Source: Streptomyces venezuelae (lineage in GTDB: Bacteria > Actinomycetota > Actinomycetes > Streptomycetales > Streptomycetaceae). Taken from it: DNA of 64,000 bases. Positions within the stretch are counted from its first letter, which is position 1. Each line of letters starts with the position of its first letter. The stretch is taken from positions 1,736,001-1,800,000 of the forward strand of contig NZ_CP029192.1 of assembly GCF_008642315.1 (NCBI RefSeq), written 5' to 3'. The notes below the pieces were generated by a model that did not search any database, had not been told where the DNA came from, and worked only from the letters and a program-made list of their open reading frames with translations. Positions 43,785 through 52,520 of this stretch are shown one piece after another. A program made the translations under genes and the position numbers.

Positions 43785-45032
43785 TCAGGCGCTCGCGAAG
43801 TCCTCTGGGATGTACTCAGGGACCACGCCGAGCAAGGCATCGACGGCCGCTCGCCCCTTCCCGCCGGCCTCCGGCATGAAGTGGGCGTAGTGGTCGAGGG
43901 TGATGGTCGGGCTGGAGTGGCCGAGCCATCGGGCCAGCGTGACGACGGACTCGCCCGCTTCAAGGATGACCGAGGCGAAGGTGTGCCGGAGCACGTGGAA
44001 TCCGTCCTTGCGAGACGCCTTCCAGCGCTTGCCCTTCTCCCGCATGGGGATGACCCCTGCCGCAGCAAGGGCCGGCTTCCAGACCTCGTCGTTGAAGATG
44101 TTGGCCCGCAGCGCGTTGCCGTACGTCGTCGTCAGGACGAGCGGGAACGTCTGCTTCTCCCGGTCCGGCTCCGGGCCGCCCCACGGCAACTCGACCTCCA
44201 CGGCCGGGTGCTGCAGGAAGTGCGCGGCCAGCTCGGCAGCGACGGAGCCGGGCATGTCCACGATGCGCGTCTTCCCGCCCTTGGGCAGGGTGAAGTACAA
44301 GCGGCCGTTGAGCAGTTGGACCTGTCTGCGCACGCGGATGATCCCGCGCTCGAAGTCGACGTCCTCCGGTGAGAGGCCGAAGACCTCCCCCTGCCGCAGC
44401 CCGCAACCAAGGGCGACCACGACCGCGATGCGGTAACGCGCCTTAATCGCGTCCCGCATGCGCTGCGCGGTCTCCAGCGGCCATGCCTCCCGCTGATCCT
44501 CCGGCACCTTGGGCCAGCGCACCGACTTGGCGCGCATCGGGTTGCGTACGAGGCGCTTGTCGTCGATGGCAGTCTCGAAGATGTTCGAGAGGGTGGTCAG
44601 GATCTGGCGGGCGTAGCGCGGCGCGCACTCGCCTTCGAGCGTGGCGATGTAGCTGCGCAGGACGGTCGCGGAGACATCCCTCAAGCCCACCGTGCCGAGG
44701 TGCGGAAGGATGTGGAGGCGTACGCGCTCGTCGACGCGCTTGATCGTGCCGGGCGCGCCCCGTACACCCTCCTTCCAAAAGCGAGTGACGTAGTCCGCCA
44801 GCGCGATGGAGCCGTCACGCGGGTCGACGAACTCGCCGCGCTCGCTGTCGGTTCCGGCCCTGCGCAGCCACGCCTTGGCGTCCTCCAGCGTGTCGAACGA
44901 CATGTTCCGGACGCCGGGGATCCCGGCGACGCGGTACCGCGAGCCCTTCCCGTACCGAGCGGTGCGCTCCCGCTTGCCGCTGGTGGGGTCCTTCTTCTTG
45001 TTGATCCAGCGGTCTTCGATGTAGCCGGCCAA
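43785..45032 (-). CDS. int: Tyrosine site-specific integrase
   Basis: A 415-residue phage-type recombinase that would integrate and help excise the element. The N-terminal arm-binding part (about 1-60) is followed by the SAM-like core-binding domain (about 70-160) and the catalytic domain. Active-site residues are visible: Arg in GCGLRQGEVFGL, HxxR in HVLRHTFAS, HSS in LGHSSPTITL and the nucleophile Tyr in LDHYAHFM. The TTG start has GAGGAAG about 6 nt upstream. The excisionase gene lies 46 bp upstream on the same strand. A hairpin follows the stop. It resembles integrases of actinomycete integrative elements. Confidence 0.92.
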   Translation of the reverse strand: MAGYIEDRWINKKKDPTSGKRERTARYGKGSRYRVAGIPGVRNMSFDTLEDAKAWLRRAGTDSERGEFVDPRDGSIALADYVTRFWKEGVRGAPGTIKRVDERVRLHILPHLGTVGLRDVSATVLRSYIATLEGECAPRYARQILTTLSNIFETAIDDKRLVRNPMRAKSVRWPKVPEDQREAWPLETAQRMRDAIKARYRIAVVVALGCGLRQGEVFGLSPEDVDFERGIIRVRRQVQLLNGRLYFTLPKGGKTRIVDMPGSVAAELAAHFLQHPAVEVELPWGGPEPDREKQTFPLVLTTTYGNALRANIFNDEVWKPALAAAGVIPMREKGKRWKASRKDGFHVLRHTFASVILEAGESVVTLARWLGHSSPTITLDHYAHFMPEAGGKGRAAVDALLGVVPEYIPEDFASA

Positions 45033-45078
45033 GTACTTCCTCAGGAGCGGGGGTTGGAGTGCCGTTGACGCTGGGGCG

Positions 45079-45396
45079 TCAGGCCGTGGCTGAGTAGCCG
45101 GCGCGGCGCTGCGGGGCCGCGCTCACGGGATCCAGGGCCGGATTCGAGCGCGAGTCGGCCTGCTCCTGCTCGCGTATCCAGGTATCGAGCGCATCGAGCC
45201 GGTACGTCACACGCCCGCGGGCGCCCAGCCGGAAACTCGGCGGCCCCTGTCGGCGGTGCCGCCAGACGTAGAGCGTGCGAGGCGAAAGGCCGAGGTAGGC
45301 AGCCGCTTCCCGCACGCCGAGAAATGCGCGGTCGACGGCGAAGGAATCCGAGGAGGCGGAATAACGAGCGGAGGGAAGTGTGACGATTTCAGGCAA
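45079..45396 (-). CDS. xis: Excisionase-like helix-turn-helix protein
   Basis: About 105 residues from a TTG with GAAGGA 7 nt upstream. The MerR-like HTH_17 domain (about 27-80) reads LGVREAAAYLGLSPRTLYVWRHRRQGPPSFRLGARGRVTYRLDALDTWI, the pattern of excisionases and small DNA-bending factors. The tail is Ala/Pro-rich. It precedes and probably is co-transcribed with int. A longer model reaching 45525 is possible but adds residues without domain character. Confidence 0.8.
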   Translation of the reverse strand: MPEIVTLPSARYSASSDSFAVDRAFLGVREAAAYLGLSPRTLYVWRHRRQGPPSFRLGARGRVTYRLDALDTWIREQEQADSRSNPALDPVSAAPQRRAGYSATA

Positions 45397-45605
45397 GAGG
45401 AATCCTTCGATGGGGAACACAATGAGGTACGGCTTGTCACGACGACTGAAGCCGTGCGTCGCGACAGACCTATCCTGAAGGCCCCTGTTTCCACTCGCCG
45501 TAGATCCTGTCGCACGAGGATTCACGGAACGCGTGGAAACGGGGGACTCGCTGGCAGGTTCAATGATGCGGAGAATCGCCGGTTTGGGTAACCGGCGATC
45601 GTCGG

Positions 45606-45890
45606 CTATGTTGCGCCCGCGCTGACCGGCTCCAGGGGCTCGGCGGGACCGCCGAGGAGCGCGCAGGGGGAGACGCCGAGGGCGGCGGCGATGGCGACGA
45701 GATCGTCGATGTCGCAGCGTCGAGCCCTGCGTTCGATGCGAGAGAGCGCGGTGAAGGTCATGCGCCGGCCCTGAGCGGTGATGCGAGTGGCGAGCTGACG
45801 CTGGGAGTAGCCACGGGCGGTGCGGGTGCGCACGAGGGCGCGGGCGGCGGCCTGTCCCGCGGGCCCTATTTCGAGAGGATGTGGGGGCAT
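45606..45890 (-). CDS. XRE family helix-turn-helix regulator
   Basis: A 94-residue repressor-like protein with a lambda-type HTH (about 16-70): ALVRTRTARGYSQRQLATRITAQGRRMTFTALSRIERRARRCDIDDLVAIAAALGV. It is likely the element's control gene, divergent from the replication genes. Upstream, the 13-mer CGAATAGCGCTTC (45924-45936 on the minus strand) also occurs before the second XRE gene at 52521. A GAGTT-N8-AACTC dyad lies at 46023-46040. Confidence 0.8.
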   Translation of the reverse strand: MPPHPLEIGPAGQAAARALVRTRTARGYSQRQLATRITAQGRRMTFTALSRIERRARRCDIDDLVAIAAALGVSPCALLGGPAEPLEPVSAGAT

Positions 45891-45923
45891 GGTTGTGTTG
45901 TAGCTTCCTCTCGCCCCTTTACG

Positions 45924-45936
45924 GAAGCGCTATTCG
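45924..45936 (-). promoter_or_regulatory. Shared 13-bp element before XRE gene 1
   Basis: CGAATAGCGCTTC on the minus strand, 34 bp before the start codon of the XRE gene; identical to 52500-52512 on the plus strand. The core AGCGCT is palindromic. Confidence 0.45.
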
Positions 45937-46146
45937 TCTGCCGTGAGCGATGCGCCGATCGACAGATTTCGGCAACCGGGGTTCCGGGGCTACGGTATTG
46001 GCCCCCGCACGGAAGTAGTACAGAGTTTGTGAACTAACTCTGGACTTTCGCGCCCTGGGTGTGGCTGTGTTGTCCACGCCCCCAGCACAACCCTCCCCCG
46101 CTCTCGAATTCCCTGACCCGATTTACGACGAAGGTGGTCGAACGAC

Positions 46147-47031
46147 ATCGCCCGAATCCGCACCATCAAGCCCGAGGCGTTCGCGTCCGAATCCTTGGCA
46201 GCCGTCACCCTCTCCGCCGAGCGGACCTTCTTCGGCCTGCTCACTCAGGCCGACGACCACGGCCGGTATCGCGACCAAGCCGCCGTCATAGCCGGCCTGC
46301 TGTGGTCCCTGCGCCCCGAGCACGGGCCCATGGGCGTCGAGGACGACCTCAACCAGCTCGACACCGCCGGCCTGATCTGCCGGTACGAGGGCGTGGACGG
46401 GAAGCGGTACCTGCACGTCGTCACCTTCGCCCGACACCAGAAGGTCAACCGGCCCAGCGGCGTCCGACATCCCGATTGCCCGCACCACGATCTCGGCCTG
46501 ACGCGTGAGCCCACACCGCCTACGCGCGGAGCCCTCACCGAGCCCTCCGCGCAGGCTCTCGGAGGAGGTAAGGAAGGCTGCGTGAACCACGAAGGCGCAG
46601 GTCAGAACGGATTCCTTGAGCCCTCACCACCAACGCGGAACCAAGCGGTGAGCACTCACGGTCCGGATCTAGGACCTAGGAACAGGGATCTAGGATCTAC
46701 TCCGTTGGGGGGCGCAAGCGCCCACGCCCCCGAGACCGTCTCGGCCAAGACCCTCATCGGCGAGTACGCCGCCGCCTGCCCCAATCGGCCTCCCAGCAGC
46801 TTCCTGGGGCATCTCGGTAAACAGACCGCCCAGTTGCTCGCCGATGGCATCGACGCGGCGCACGTGCGCGCCGGGCTGGAGCGGCTGCGTGCCAAGGGCC
46901 TGCACCCCAGCGTGCTGCCGAGCCTGGTCAACGAGGCCATGAACCCGCCCACGGCGAGCGGCACGTCCGCAGGGCACCGGCCGTGGACCAACCCGATCGA
47001 CGCACACGCCGCGTACGGGGGTGATCTGTGA
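46147..47031 (+). CDS. Replication initiator-like protein with winged helix domain
   Basis: About 294 residues, probably the replication initiator or helicase-loading partner of the element. The N-terminal part has SLAAVTLSAERTFFGLLTQADDHGRYRDQAAVIAGLLWSL and LDTAGLICRYEGVDGKRYLHVVTFARHQKVNRPSGVR, a winged-helix pattern seen in phage and actinomycete element replication proteins. The conserved beginning IARIRTIKPEAFASES lies upstream of the first canonical start (TTG 46195); the position of the usual Met is ATC at 46147 with GAAGGTGG upstream. I therefore propose an ATC start or a mutated ATG. Stop overlaps the next gene (GTGA). Confidence 0.65.
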   Translation: MARIRTIKPEAFASESLAAVTLSAERTFFGLLTQADDHGRYRDQAAVIAGLLWSLRPEHGPMGVEDDLNQLDTAGLICRYEGVDGKRYLHVVTFARHQKVNRPSGVRHPDCPHHDLGLTREPTPPTRGALTEPSAQALGGGKEGCVNHEGAGQNGFLEPSPPTRNQAVSTHGPDLGPRNRDLGSTPLGGASAHAPETVSAKTLIGEYAAACPNRPPSSFLGHLGKQTAQLLADGIDAAHVRAGLERLRAKGLHPSVLPSLVNEAMNPPTASGTSAGHRPWTNPIDAHAAYGGDL

Positions 47032-47744
47032 GCACGAAGACATCTGCCCGTGAGCCACGCCAACTGGGCGGCGCCGTCGCCAAGCTGGAGGCGATCCTGG
47101 CCGCCCGCGACATCGACCCCACCGCTGTGGTCGACGCGGCGCCGTCGTCGGAGCCGGTGACCGCTCTGGAGCTGGCCGCCGCCCGCATCCCGCGCCGCTA
47201 CCGCGGCGCCCTGGCCGACCACCCCGACGTATCGGCCTGGGTCGAGGAGATCGCGGCTGCCGGACGGCCGGGGCCCGGCGGCGCACCGGGCATCGCCTAC
47301 GGGCCCTCGCTGCTGATCGCGGGTCCGACCGGCACCGGCAAGACCTGCCAGGCGTACGGCGCCATCCGCTCGCTGCTCGGCGCCGGAGTCCGGCTGCGCT
47401 GGGAGGCCATCACCACCGCCGAACTGCACGCCACCCTGCGCCCACGCCAGGGCCACGACGGCGAACGCCGCTTCCAGGAACTGGCACGCAGCCCGCTGCT
47501 TCTCCTCGACGACCTCGGCGCCGCCAAGGCATCGGAGTGGACCGAGGAGCTGGCCTACCGGCTCATCGACCACCGGTACGTCCACGAGCTGCCCACCCTC
47601 ATCACCACCAACGTCCCCATCGCCGACCTGCGGACCGCCGTAGGCGACCGCGTCGCCTCCCGCCTCGCCGAGATGACCCGCCGCGTCATCCTCGACGGCC
47701 CCGACCGCAGGCGCGGCACAAGCACCGGCACGCACGGGTATTAA
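47028..47744 (+). CDS. DnaC/IstB-like AAA+ helicase loader
   Basis: A 238-residue ATPase, probably loading the host replicative helicase at the element origin. Walker A GPTGTGKT (about 100-107), Walker B LLLLDDLGA (about 157-165), sensor 1 TLITTNVP and the arginine-finger region RVASRLAEMTRR are all present. It is coupled to the upstream replication protein by a 4-bp overlap. The N-terminal 60 residues are variable, which is usual for partner-binding parts of loaders. Confidence 0.85.
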   Translation: MSTKTSAREPRQLGGAVAKLEAILAARDIDPTAVVDAAPSSEPVTALELAAARIPRRYRGALADHPDVSAWVEEIAAAGRPGPGGAPGIAYGPSLLIAGPTGTGKTCQAYGAIRSLLGAGVRLRWEAITTAELHATLRPRQGHDGERRFQELARSPLLLLDDLGAAKASEWTEELAYRLIDHRYVHELPTLITTNVPIADLRTAVGDRVASRLAEMTRRVILDGPDRRRGTSTGTHGY

Positions 47745-48162
47745 CAGGCCCTTGCTCCCCGGCGCCGCCTGATCCGCTGAGCCGCCTCGTCGACAGCAAC
47801 CTGGCCGCCATTGGTCGACTGCGTCACCGGAGGGCCGAGGGCGGGCAACAGACCCGCTTCTGCGCCTCCTCCCGCCGCCTGACCGCCGTCGGCTGAGCCC
47901 TGACCGGCCCGCGTGGAGCGATCGCATGTACGCCCCTCCGTGCCCCCCCTCACGCCCGCCCCACAAGTCCCACTTCCCCCTGGAGCCCCCCGCCTTGCAC
48001 TCCCCTGCCCCGAGCGCCCGGGCAGCCGTACGCGGAAGCCGCAGCGTCCGCGACGGCATCGCCCTGCTCCCGCGCTCCCCCGGCCGCCGAGGACGAGACC
48101 CTCGCCCACGTGATGATGCTGGTGATGCTCGCCGAGCACCCGCGCCAGCTGAGGGCCCTCGC
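47745..48162. other. Intergenic region without a confident gene
   Basis: This 418-bp stretch is Pro-codon rich in all frames. One frame ends with HVMMLVMLAEHPRQLRALA and its stop overlaps the GTG of the next gene, but it has no usable start codon except a GTG 18 codons before the stop. No repeat or hairpin of note was seen. Confidence 0.5.
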
Positions 48163-49179
48163 GTGAACCGCAAGGGACGCATCACCCTTGTCATCGGCCT
48201 GGTGGCCGTCGTCCTCATGGCCTTCCGCGTCTCGTGGAACGCGCTGTCCGACGTGGCCCGCGCCATCGGCGCAGACTCCACCGCCGCTCTGCTCTATCCG
48301 ATCGTGGTCGACGGGCTGATGGCCCTCGCACTCATCGCCACGCTCGTGCTGACCGGTCCCGGCCGGAAGTTCGCGCTGCGGGTCCTGGCGGCCTACGCGA
48401 TCGCCAGCCTCCTGCTGAACTACGTGCACGGCCTCATTCCAGCCCTGCACACCACGTCGATCCAGCAGGGCCGACTGACCGACTGGGACCCCGCGAACTG
48501 GGCCCTCGTCCTGCTGGCGACCTCGCTCCCGGTCGGGTCGATCTACTTCGGCTCGGATCTCGTGGCGAAGGTGCTGCACCACACCCCCGAGTCGGCCGAC
48601 CCGGCCGAAACGGCCTCCGCCCAGCCGGTTGGCCAGCAAGCTGACGAGTCGGCTGGTCGGCAAGCCAACGAGCAGGCTGCCCGGTCGGCATCTGACCAGG
48701 CTGAATTCACCCCCGAGCAGCTGACTGAGTCGACCCCTCTGAAGGTCGCCGAGGCGCCCGTGACGAGGCCGACCGAGACCGACGAGTCGGCCCCCGCCCT
48801 CGCCCCCGCTGCCCGACCGTCCCGGTCGGCTGCTGTACCGGAGTCGACCGGAACCACCCCGCGTCGGGCAACCGGTCGGGTCCCCGCCACCAGGTCGACC
48901 ACCGACCGCACCCGCACAGACGCCGAAGTTCTCGACGAGGCCCGACTCCTGACCGCCGCCTGGAGCGAAGACCAACTGACCGCCGAGCGTCTGCGCAACG
49001 AACTACGGATTGGCCAGAAGCGAGCCCGCGTCCTGCGTGACCAGCTGCAGGCCGAGCGTCGCACCGGCCGGGCCGAGCCCGTCGCGTACTACGGCTTCGC
49101 GGCCGAGTCTCTCGAAGGACTCGACGAGGCCGCCTCGCAGCAACAGGGCGAACCCAACGCGCCTGGCGACGACGTCTGA
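48163..49179 (+). CDS. DUF2637 membrane protein (transfer/spread-type)
   Basis: A 338-residue protein with four hydrophobic helices in the first 130 residues (ITLVIGLVAVVLMAFRVSWNAL, ALLYPIVVDGLMALALIATLVL, VLAAYAIASLLLNYVHGL, WALVLLATSLPVGSIYFGSDL), matching DUF2637, frequent in mobile elements of actinomycetes. A long Glu/Ala/Thr-rich linker follows, and the C-terminus (about 255-310) looks like a small helix-turn-helix (LTAERLRNELRIGQKRARVLRDQLQ). GTG at 48163 has GAGGG upstream. Its role in transfer or spreading is inferred from context. Confidence 0.75.
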   Translation: MNRKGRITLVIGLVAVVLMAFRVSWNALSDVARAIGADSTAALLYPIVVDGLMALALIATLVLTGPGRKFALRVLAAYAIASLLLNYVHGLIPALHTTSIQQGRLTDWDPANWALVLLATSLPVGSIYFGSDLVAKVLHHTPESADPAETASAQPVGQQADESAGRQANEQAARSASDQAEFTPEQLTESTPLKVAEAPVTRPTETDESAPALAPAARPSRSAAVPESTGTTPRRATGRVPATRSTTDRTRTDAEVLDEARLLTAAWSEDQLTAERLRNELRIGQKRARVLRDQLQAERRTGRAEPVAYYGFAAESLEGLDEAASQQQGEPNAPGDDV

Positions 49180-49298
49180 TTCCCCACGTTCACCTCACCC
49201 TCGCGGTCCACCCCGCGCCCCTCGGGATGCAGCGCGGGGAAATCGAAGCCAGACGCAGCGAGGTCCTCAACACCATCACCCCCACGGAGATCCGACCC

Positions 49299-49904
49299 AT
49301 GCACGACCCGCACCACGAACCCCTCACGGCTCAGCAGCAGACGACCACCACCCCCGTCACACGCGCAGCAAGTTGTCGGGTAAGGAGTCCTTACCCGACC
49401 TCCACCCCACAGGGGGCGGAGGCATCCGGCGCCGAGGCGGCACCGGAGTCGGTCGGCCCAGGGGTGCCGACCGAGACAGGGGGCATCGAGCCGTCGTCGA
49501 ACGAGCCGCATCAGCTTGCACCGCGTCGCCGTCTGCGTGACAAGCAGCTGCGCGAGCGCCGCGTCCACCCCCGCTACAACGACGACGAGTTCGCCCTTGT
49601 CCAGAACGCCGCCGCTCTGAGCCGCATGGCGCTCGGCGGCTACGTGGCCGAGTGCTCGCTCGCCGCCGCCCGCTCCGACGACCCCACCGCAGCCGTCGCC
49701 GACTACCGCGCCATGATCAAGGCACTCATGGCCTCCAACGGGCAGCTCGGCCAGATCGGCAACAACCTCAACCAGCTCACCTGGCACCTCCACAAGGACG
49801 GCGCCTGGCCCCACCCCGACACCGTCCAACGGCTTCTGGACCGCGTCGAGGCGTCAGTCGCCGAGCTGGACACCGCCATCGCTCAGGTCACTGAGGGGCG
49901 GTGA
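49299..49904 (+). CDS. mobC: MobC-like relaxosome accessory protein
   Basis: A 201-residue DNA-binding helper of the relaxase. The C-terminal half has the MobC pattern: RDKQLRERRVHPRYNDDEFALVQNAAALSRMALGGYVAECSL (ribbon-helix-helix-like) and QLGQIGNNLNQLTWHLHKDG, the MobC signature. The first about 80 residues are low complexity. ATG at 49299 has GGAG about 9 nt upstream; an upstream in-frame start would add 24 residues. It ends 4 bp before the relaxase gene. Confidence 0.82.
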   Translation: MHDPHHEPLTAQQQTTTTPVTRAASCRVRSPYPTSTPQGAEASGAEAAPESVGPGVPTETGGIEPSSNEPHQLAPRRRLRDKQLRERRVHPRYNDDEFALVQNAAALSRMALGGYVAECSLAAARSDDPTAAVADYRAMIKALMASNGQLGQIGNNLNQLTWHLHKDGAWPHPDTVQRLLDRVEASVAELDTAIAQVTEGR

Positions 49905-49908
49905 GCGG

Positions 49909-51609
49909 GTGATACCCAAAATCATCCTCAGCTCGGGCCCGACTGCCACGCGACGCACGATCGGCTACCTCTTCGGCAAGGGCAGCGCCAACGAGCACAT
50001 CGACCCGCACCTCATAGCCTCCTGGAACAGCTTCGCCCCCGACCCCGGCCGCAGCCCTCACCGCGATCCGAAGGACGCGATGGCCCAGCTCGTCGCACAG
50101 CTCGACCAGCCCGTGAGGATGCTGGGCGACCAGGCGCCCAAGGACACCGTGTGGCACTGCCCCGTACGCGCCGCACCAGAAGACCCGATCCTCAGCGACG
50201 CCCAGTGGGCGGACGTCGCCCGCCGAATGGTGGCCGCCGCCGGTATCGCCCCCGACGGTGACGAGGAAGCCTGCCGCTGGGTCGCCGTCCGCCACGCCGA
50301 AGACCACATCCACATCGCCGCCACCCTCGTACGCCAGGACGGTCGCCGCCCCGAGCGCGGCTACGACCAGCGCGCCGTCCAGCGTGAGGCCCGCCAGATC
50401 GAAGTCGACTACGGGCTGCGGCGGTTGAAGCCGGGCGACGGCACCGGAGCCAAGCGGCCCACAAGCAAGGAACACTTCAAGGCCAAGCGTCTGGGCCAGG
50501 ACGCCGCCACCCGCGATGTCCTGCGCCTGCGGGTCCGTCGCGCCGTCGCCGCCGCGTCCGACGAGGCCGAGTTCTTCACCCTGCTGGAAGCCACAGGCGT
50601 GACCGTGCGCCTCAAGCTCGGCCCTTCCGGCGAGGCTCTCGGCTGCAATTTCGCCCTGCCCGGAGACACCAACGACAAGGGCGAGCCGGTGTTCTACGCG
50701 GGCTCCACGCTCGCGCCCGACCTGTCCCTGCCCAAGATCCGCAAGACCCTCGCCACCACCAGTCCCGAACCTGTCACCGTCCGGCCGGGTGATCCGTGGC
50801 ACCAGGCCACCGCAGCCACCGACCGCATCCCCCACCACCTCACCCACAGCGACGACCAGACCGCCCAAGGCCAACTGGCTGCACTCGGCGCGACGCTGGA
50901 CCTGCTGCCGATCAACGCACCTGCCGCAGTGAAGGCCCAGCTCGAACAGGCCGCCGCCGCCTTCGAGCGCGCCACTCGCTCCCGCATCACAGCCGACCTC
51001 GACAGCACCCGCGTCCTGCGCCGCAGCGTCCGAGCCATCTGGCGCGACCGGCCCTCGGACAGCGACGGAGCCGGAATCGCGATGCTCCTGGACACCGTGC
51101 TCACCGCCGTGGCCTTCGCGAAGCACTGGCACCGCACCCACCAGCACGCCCAACAGGAAGCGGCAGCCGAACAAGCCCTCATCCATCTACAGATTGCGTA
51201 CGCACGGGTCGCCGAGCCGGTCCTGACCGGCCTCGCGCAACGCGCCCCCAGCCCCCAGATGAAGCGCCGCTTCGCCCACCACCTACAGCAGGCGGTGCCG
51301 GAGCACGCCGAGCGCGTCCTCAACGACCCCGCGTGGGAAGCACTAACCACCGTGCTCGCCGAAGCGGAGGCAGCCGGGCACAGCGCAACCACCGTCCTCG
51401 ACCAGGCACTCGGCCAGCGCACCTTGGACGACGCCCACAGCCCCGCCCGCACGCTGACCTGGCGCATCCGCCGCCTCGGCGAACGCCACGCGTCTGGCCC
51501 CCGGGCGCAGGCAGCAAGGTTCCGCAGCACCACACAACGCCCCACCGCCTCCGCGCCCGCTTCGACACCTACGCCGGCGCCGCAGCCGCCGCCCCCACGG
51601 CGACGCTGA
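49909..51609 (+). CDS. Relaxase (MobA/VirD2-like)
   Basis: A 566-residue nicking and strand-transfer enzyme. The N-terminal half is the relaxase domain: start IPKIILSSGPTATRRTIGYLFG, the metal-binding HAEDHIHIA (His129, His133, His135) and ERGYDQRAVQREARQIEVDYGL. The catalytic Tyr is not certain; candidates lie near the N-terminus and at about 157. The C-terminal half is Ala/Gln-rich helical and ends in a Pro-rich tail. GTG start. It follows mobC by 4 bp. With no FtsK/TraB or type IV secretion genes nearby, the element is likely mobilizable rather than self-transmissible. Confidence 0.85.
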   Translation: MIPKIILSSGPTATRRTIGYLFGKGSANEHIDPHLIASWNSFAPDPGRSPHRDPKDAMAQLVAQLDQPVRMLGDQAPKDTVWHCPVRAAPEDPILSDAQWADVARRMVAAAGIAPDGDEEACRWVAVRHAEDHIHIAATLVRQDGRRPERGYDQRAVQREARQIEVDYGLRRLKPGDGTGAKRPTSKEHFKAKRLGQDAATRDVLRLRVRRAVAAASDEAEFFTLLEATGVTVRLKLGPSGEALGCNFALPGDTNDKGEPVFYAGSTLAPDLSLPKIRKTLATTSPEPVTVRPGDPWHQATAATDRIPHHLTHSDDQTAQGQLAALGATLDLLPINAPAAVKAQLEQAAAAFERATRSRITADLDSTRVLRRSVRAIWRDRPSDSDGAGIAMLLDTVLTAVAFAKHWHRTHQHAQQEAAAEQALIHLQIAYARVAEPVLTGLAQRAPSPQMKRRFAHHLQQAVPEHAERVLNDPAWEALTTVLAEAEAAGHSATTVLDQALGQRTLDDAHSPARTLTWRIRRLGERHASGPRAQAARFRSTTQRPTASAPASTPTPAPQPPPPRRR

Positions 51610-51687
51610 TTGCGGCAGCGCTCGTGCCAATCCGGCCGCCAACAGGCCGATCCCACGCCAGCCTGCTCTCCATGAGCACCGTTCTTC

Positions 51688-51746
51688 TGGCAAGTTCTGG
51701 CAAGTTCCTCGTCCGGAGCCGGAGATGGGGGCAAGCTCCGGCACAG
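51688..51746. promoter_or_regulatory. Repeated TGGCAAGTTC motif upstream of the DUF6879 operon
   Basis: TGGCAAGTTCTGGCAAGTTC (51688-51707) is a tandem copy, and GGGCAAGCTCCGGCACAG (51729-51746) a variant, just before the gene at 51774. TGGCAAGTTCCGGCACA recurs at 53372-53387 before the gene at 53463. These may be operators of the XRE-DUF5753 regulator encoded between them. Confidence 0.5.
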
Positions 51747-51773
51747 CGATCGTTACCTTCAACGGAGGTGGAC

Positions 51774-52004
51774 ATGATGGCCCTGATCAAGCTCGGTAAG
51801 GACCCGGAAAGCCCGAGTGGGGGCTCCCCCACGATCTACCTGGATGACGTGAAGAACACCTACCTTGTCCAGGGCGTGACGGTTCTCGACGAGGAGCGCC
51901 TCAACGAGATGGACCTTCCTGGTCACGAGTCGGTGGTGGAGATCCCCCGTCGCATGGTGCAGTTCTTCTTGGAGGTGAAGGGTGACGAGGGTCCCGACGT
52001 TTGA
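51774..52004 (+). CDS. Small protein upstream of DUF6879 gene
   Basis: A 76-residue acidic protein, not recognised, reading ALIKLGKDPESPSGGSPTIYLDDVKNTYLVQGVTVLDEERL then a conserved-looking end VVEIPRRMVQFFLEVKG. Such small proteins commonly precede DUF6879 genes in streptomycetes. Two adjacent ATG codons follow GGAGG by 5 and 8 nt, so the first two residues are uncertain. It overlaps the DUF6879 gene by 23 bp. Confidence 0.65.
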   Translation: MMALIKLGKDPESPSGGSPTIYLDDVKNTYLVQGVTVLDEERLNEMDLPGHESVVEIPRRMVQFFLEVKGDEGPDV

Positions 52005-52494
52005 GGATCTGTTCCGCGACTGCCAGAGGACGGCTGTTCATCTGGAGATGCGCGACGCCTACATGAAGTCGGACCCGGCCTTCATCGACTGGCGTGCCGG
52101 CAAGTCCCTTGACCCTGCAGAGCGCTGGGCCGATTGGCACACGCTGGTCACGGCGGCGACGTCGCGAGGTGTCGAGGTCCGCCGGGCACGAATCGCCTCC
52201 ACACCCATCAGCGAGTACATCCGCTTCGAGTACGAGGTCACGGAGGGGCTCAACATCGCTGCCGGAGAGCAGGTGCGATGGCTGTCACGCCGCGAAGCCA
52301 CCGACATTGCTCTGCCAGGCAACGACTTTTGGCTGTTCGACGCCCAGCTCGTCCTGGTCAACCATTTCGACGGTGAGGGCGAGAACTTGGAGCTGGAGCT
52401 CAACGAATCCCCGGAGTTGGCGAAGCTCTGCGAAACGGCCTTCGATGCCGTCTGGCGGCGCGCAACGCCGCATGCCGAGTTCCGGCCGCTCTGA
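51982..52494 (+). CDS. DUF6879 family protein
   Basis: A 170-residue cytoplasmic protein with the DUF6879 pattern: FEDLFRDCQRTAVHLEMRDAY at the start, VRRARIASTPISEYIRFEYEVTEGLNIAAGEQVRWLSRREA, then NDFWLFDAQLVLVNHFDGEG. The family is widespread in Streptomyces and is usually encoded beside XRE-DUF5753 regulators, as here; the biochemical role is unknown. It starts with GTG inside the previous gene, implying coupling. Confidence 0.75.
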   Translation: MTRVPTFEDLFRDCQRTAVHLEMRDAYMKSDPAFIDWRAGKSLDPAERWADWHTLVTAATSRGVEVRRARIASTPISEYIRFEYEVTEGLNIAAGEQVRWLSRREATDIALPGNDFWLFDAQLVLVNHFDGEGENLELELNESPELAKLCETAFDAVWRRATPHAEFRPL

Positions 52495-52499
52495 CGCAG

Positions 52500-52512
52500 C
52501 GAATAGCGCTTC
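52500..52512 (+). promoter_or_regulatory. Shared 13-bp element before XRE gene 2
   Basis: CGAATAGCGCTTC, 8 bp before the start codon of the XRE-DUF5753 gene; identical to the element before the first XRE gene in the same orientation to the gene. Confidence 0.45.
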
Positions 52513-52520
52513 TCAGCGAT

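Noticed and set aside
47913..48167. Small gene upstream of the DUF2637 gene
   Set aside because: The frame that ends in an overlap with the next gene has no usable start over its length, and the other frames are Pro/Arg-rich without a ribosome site.
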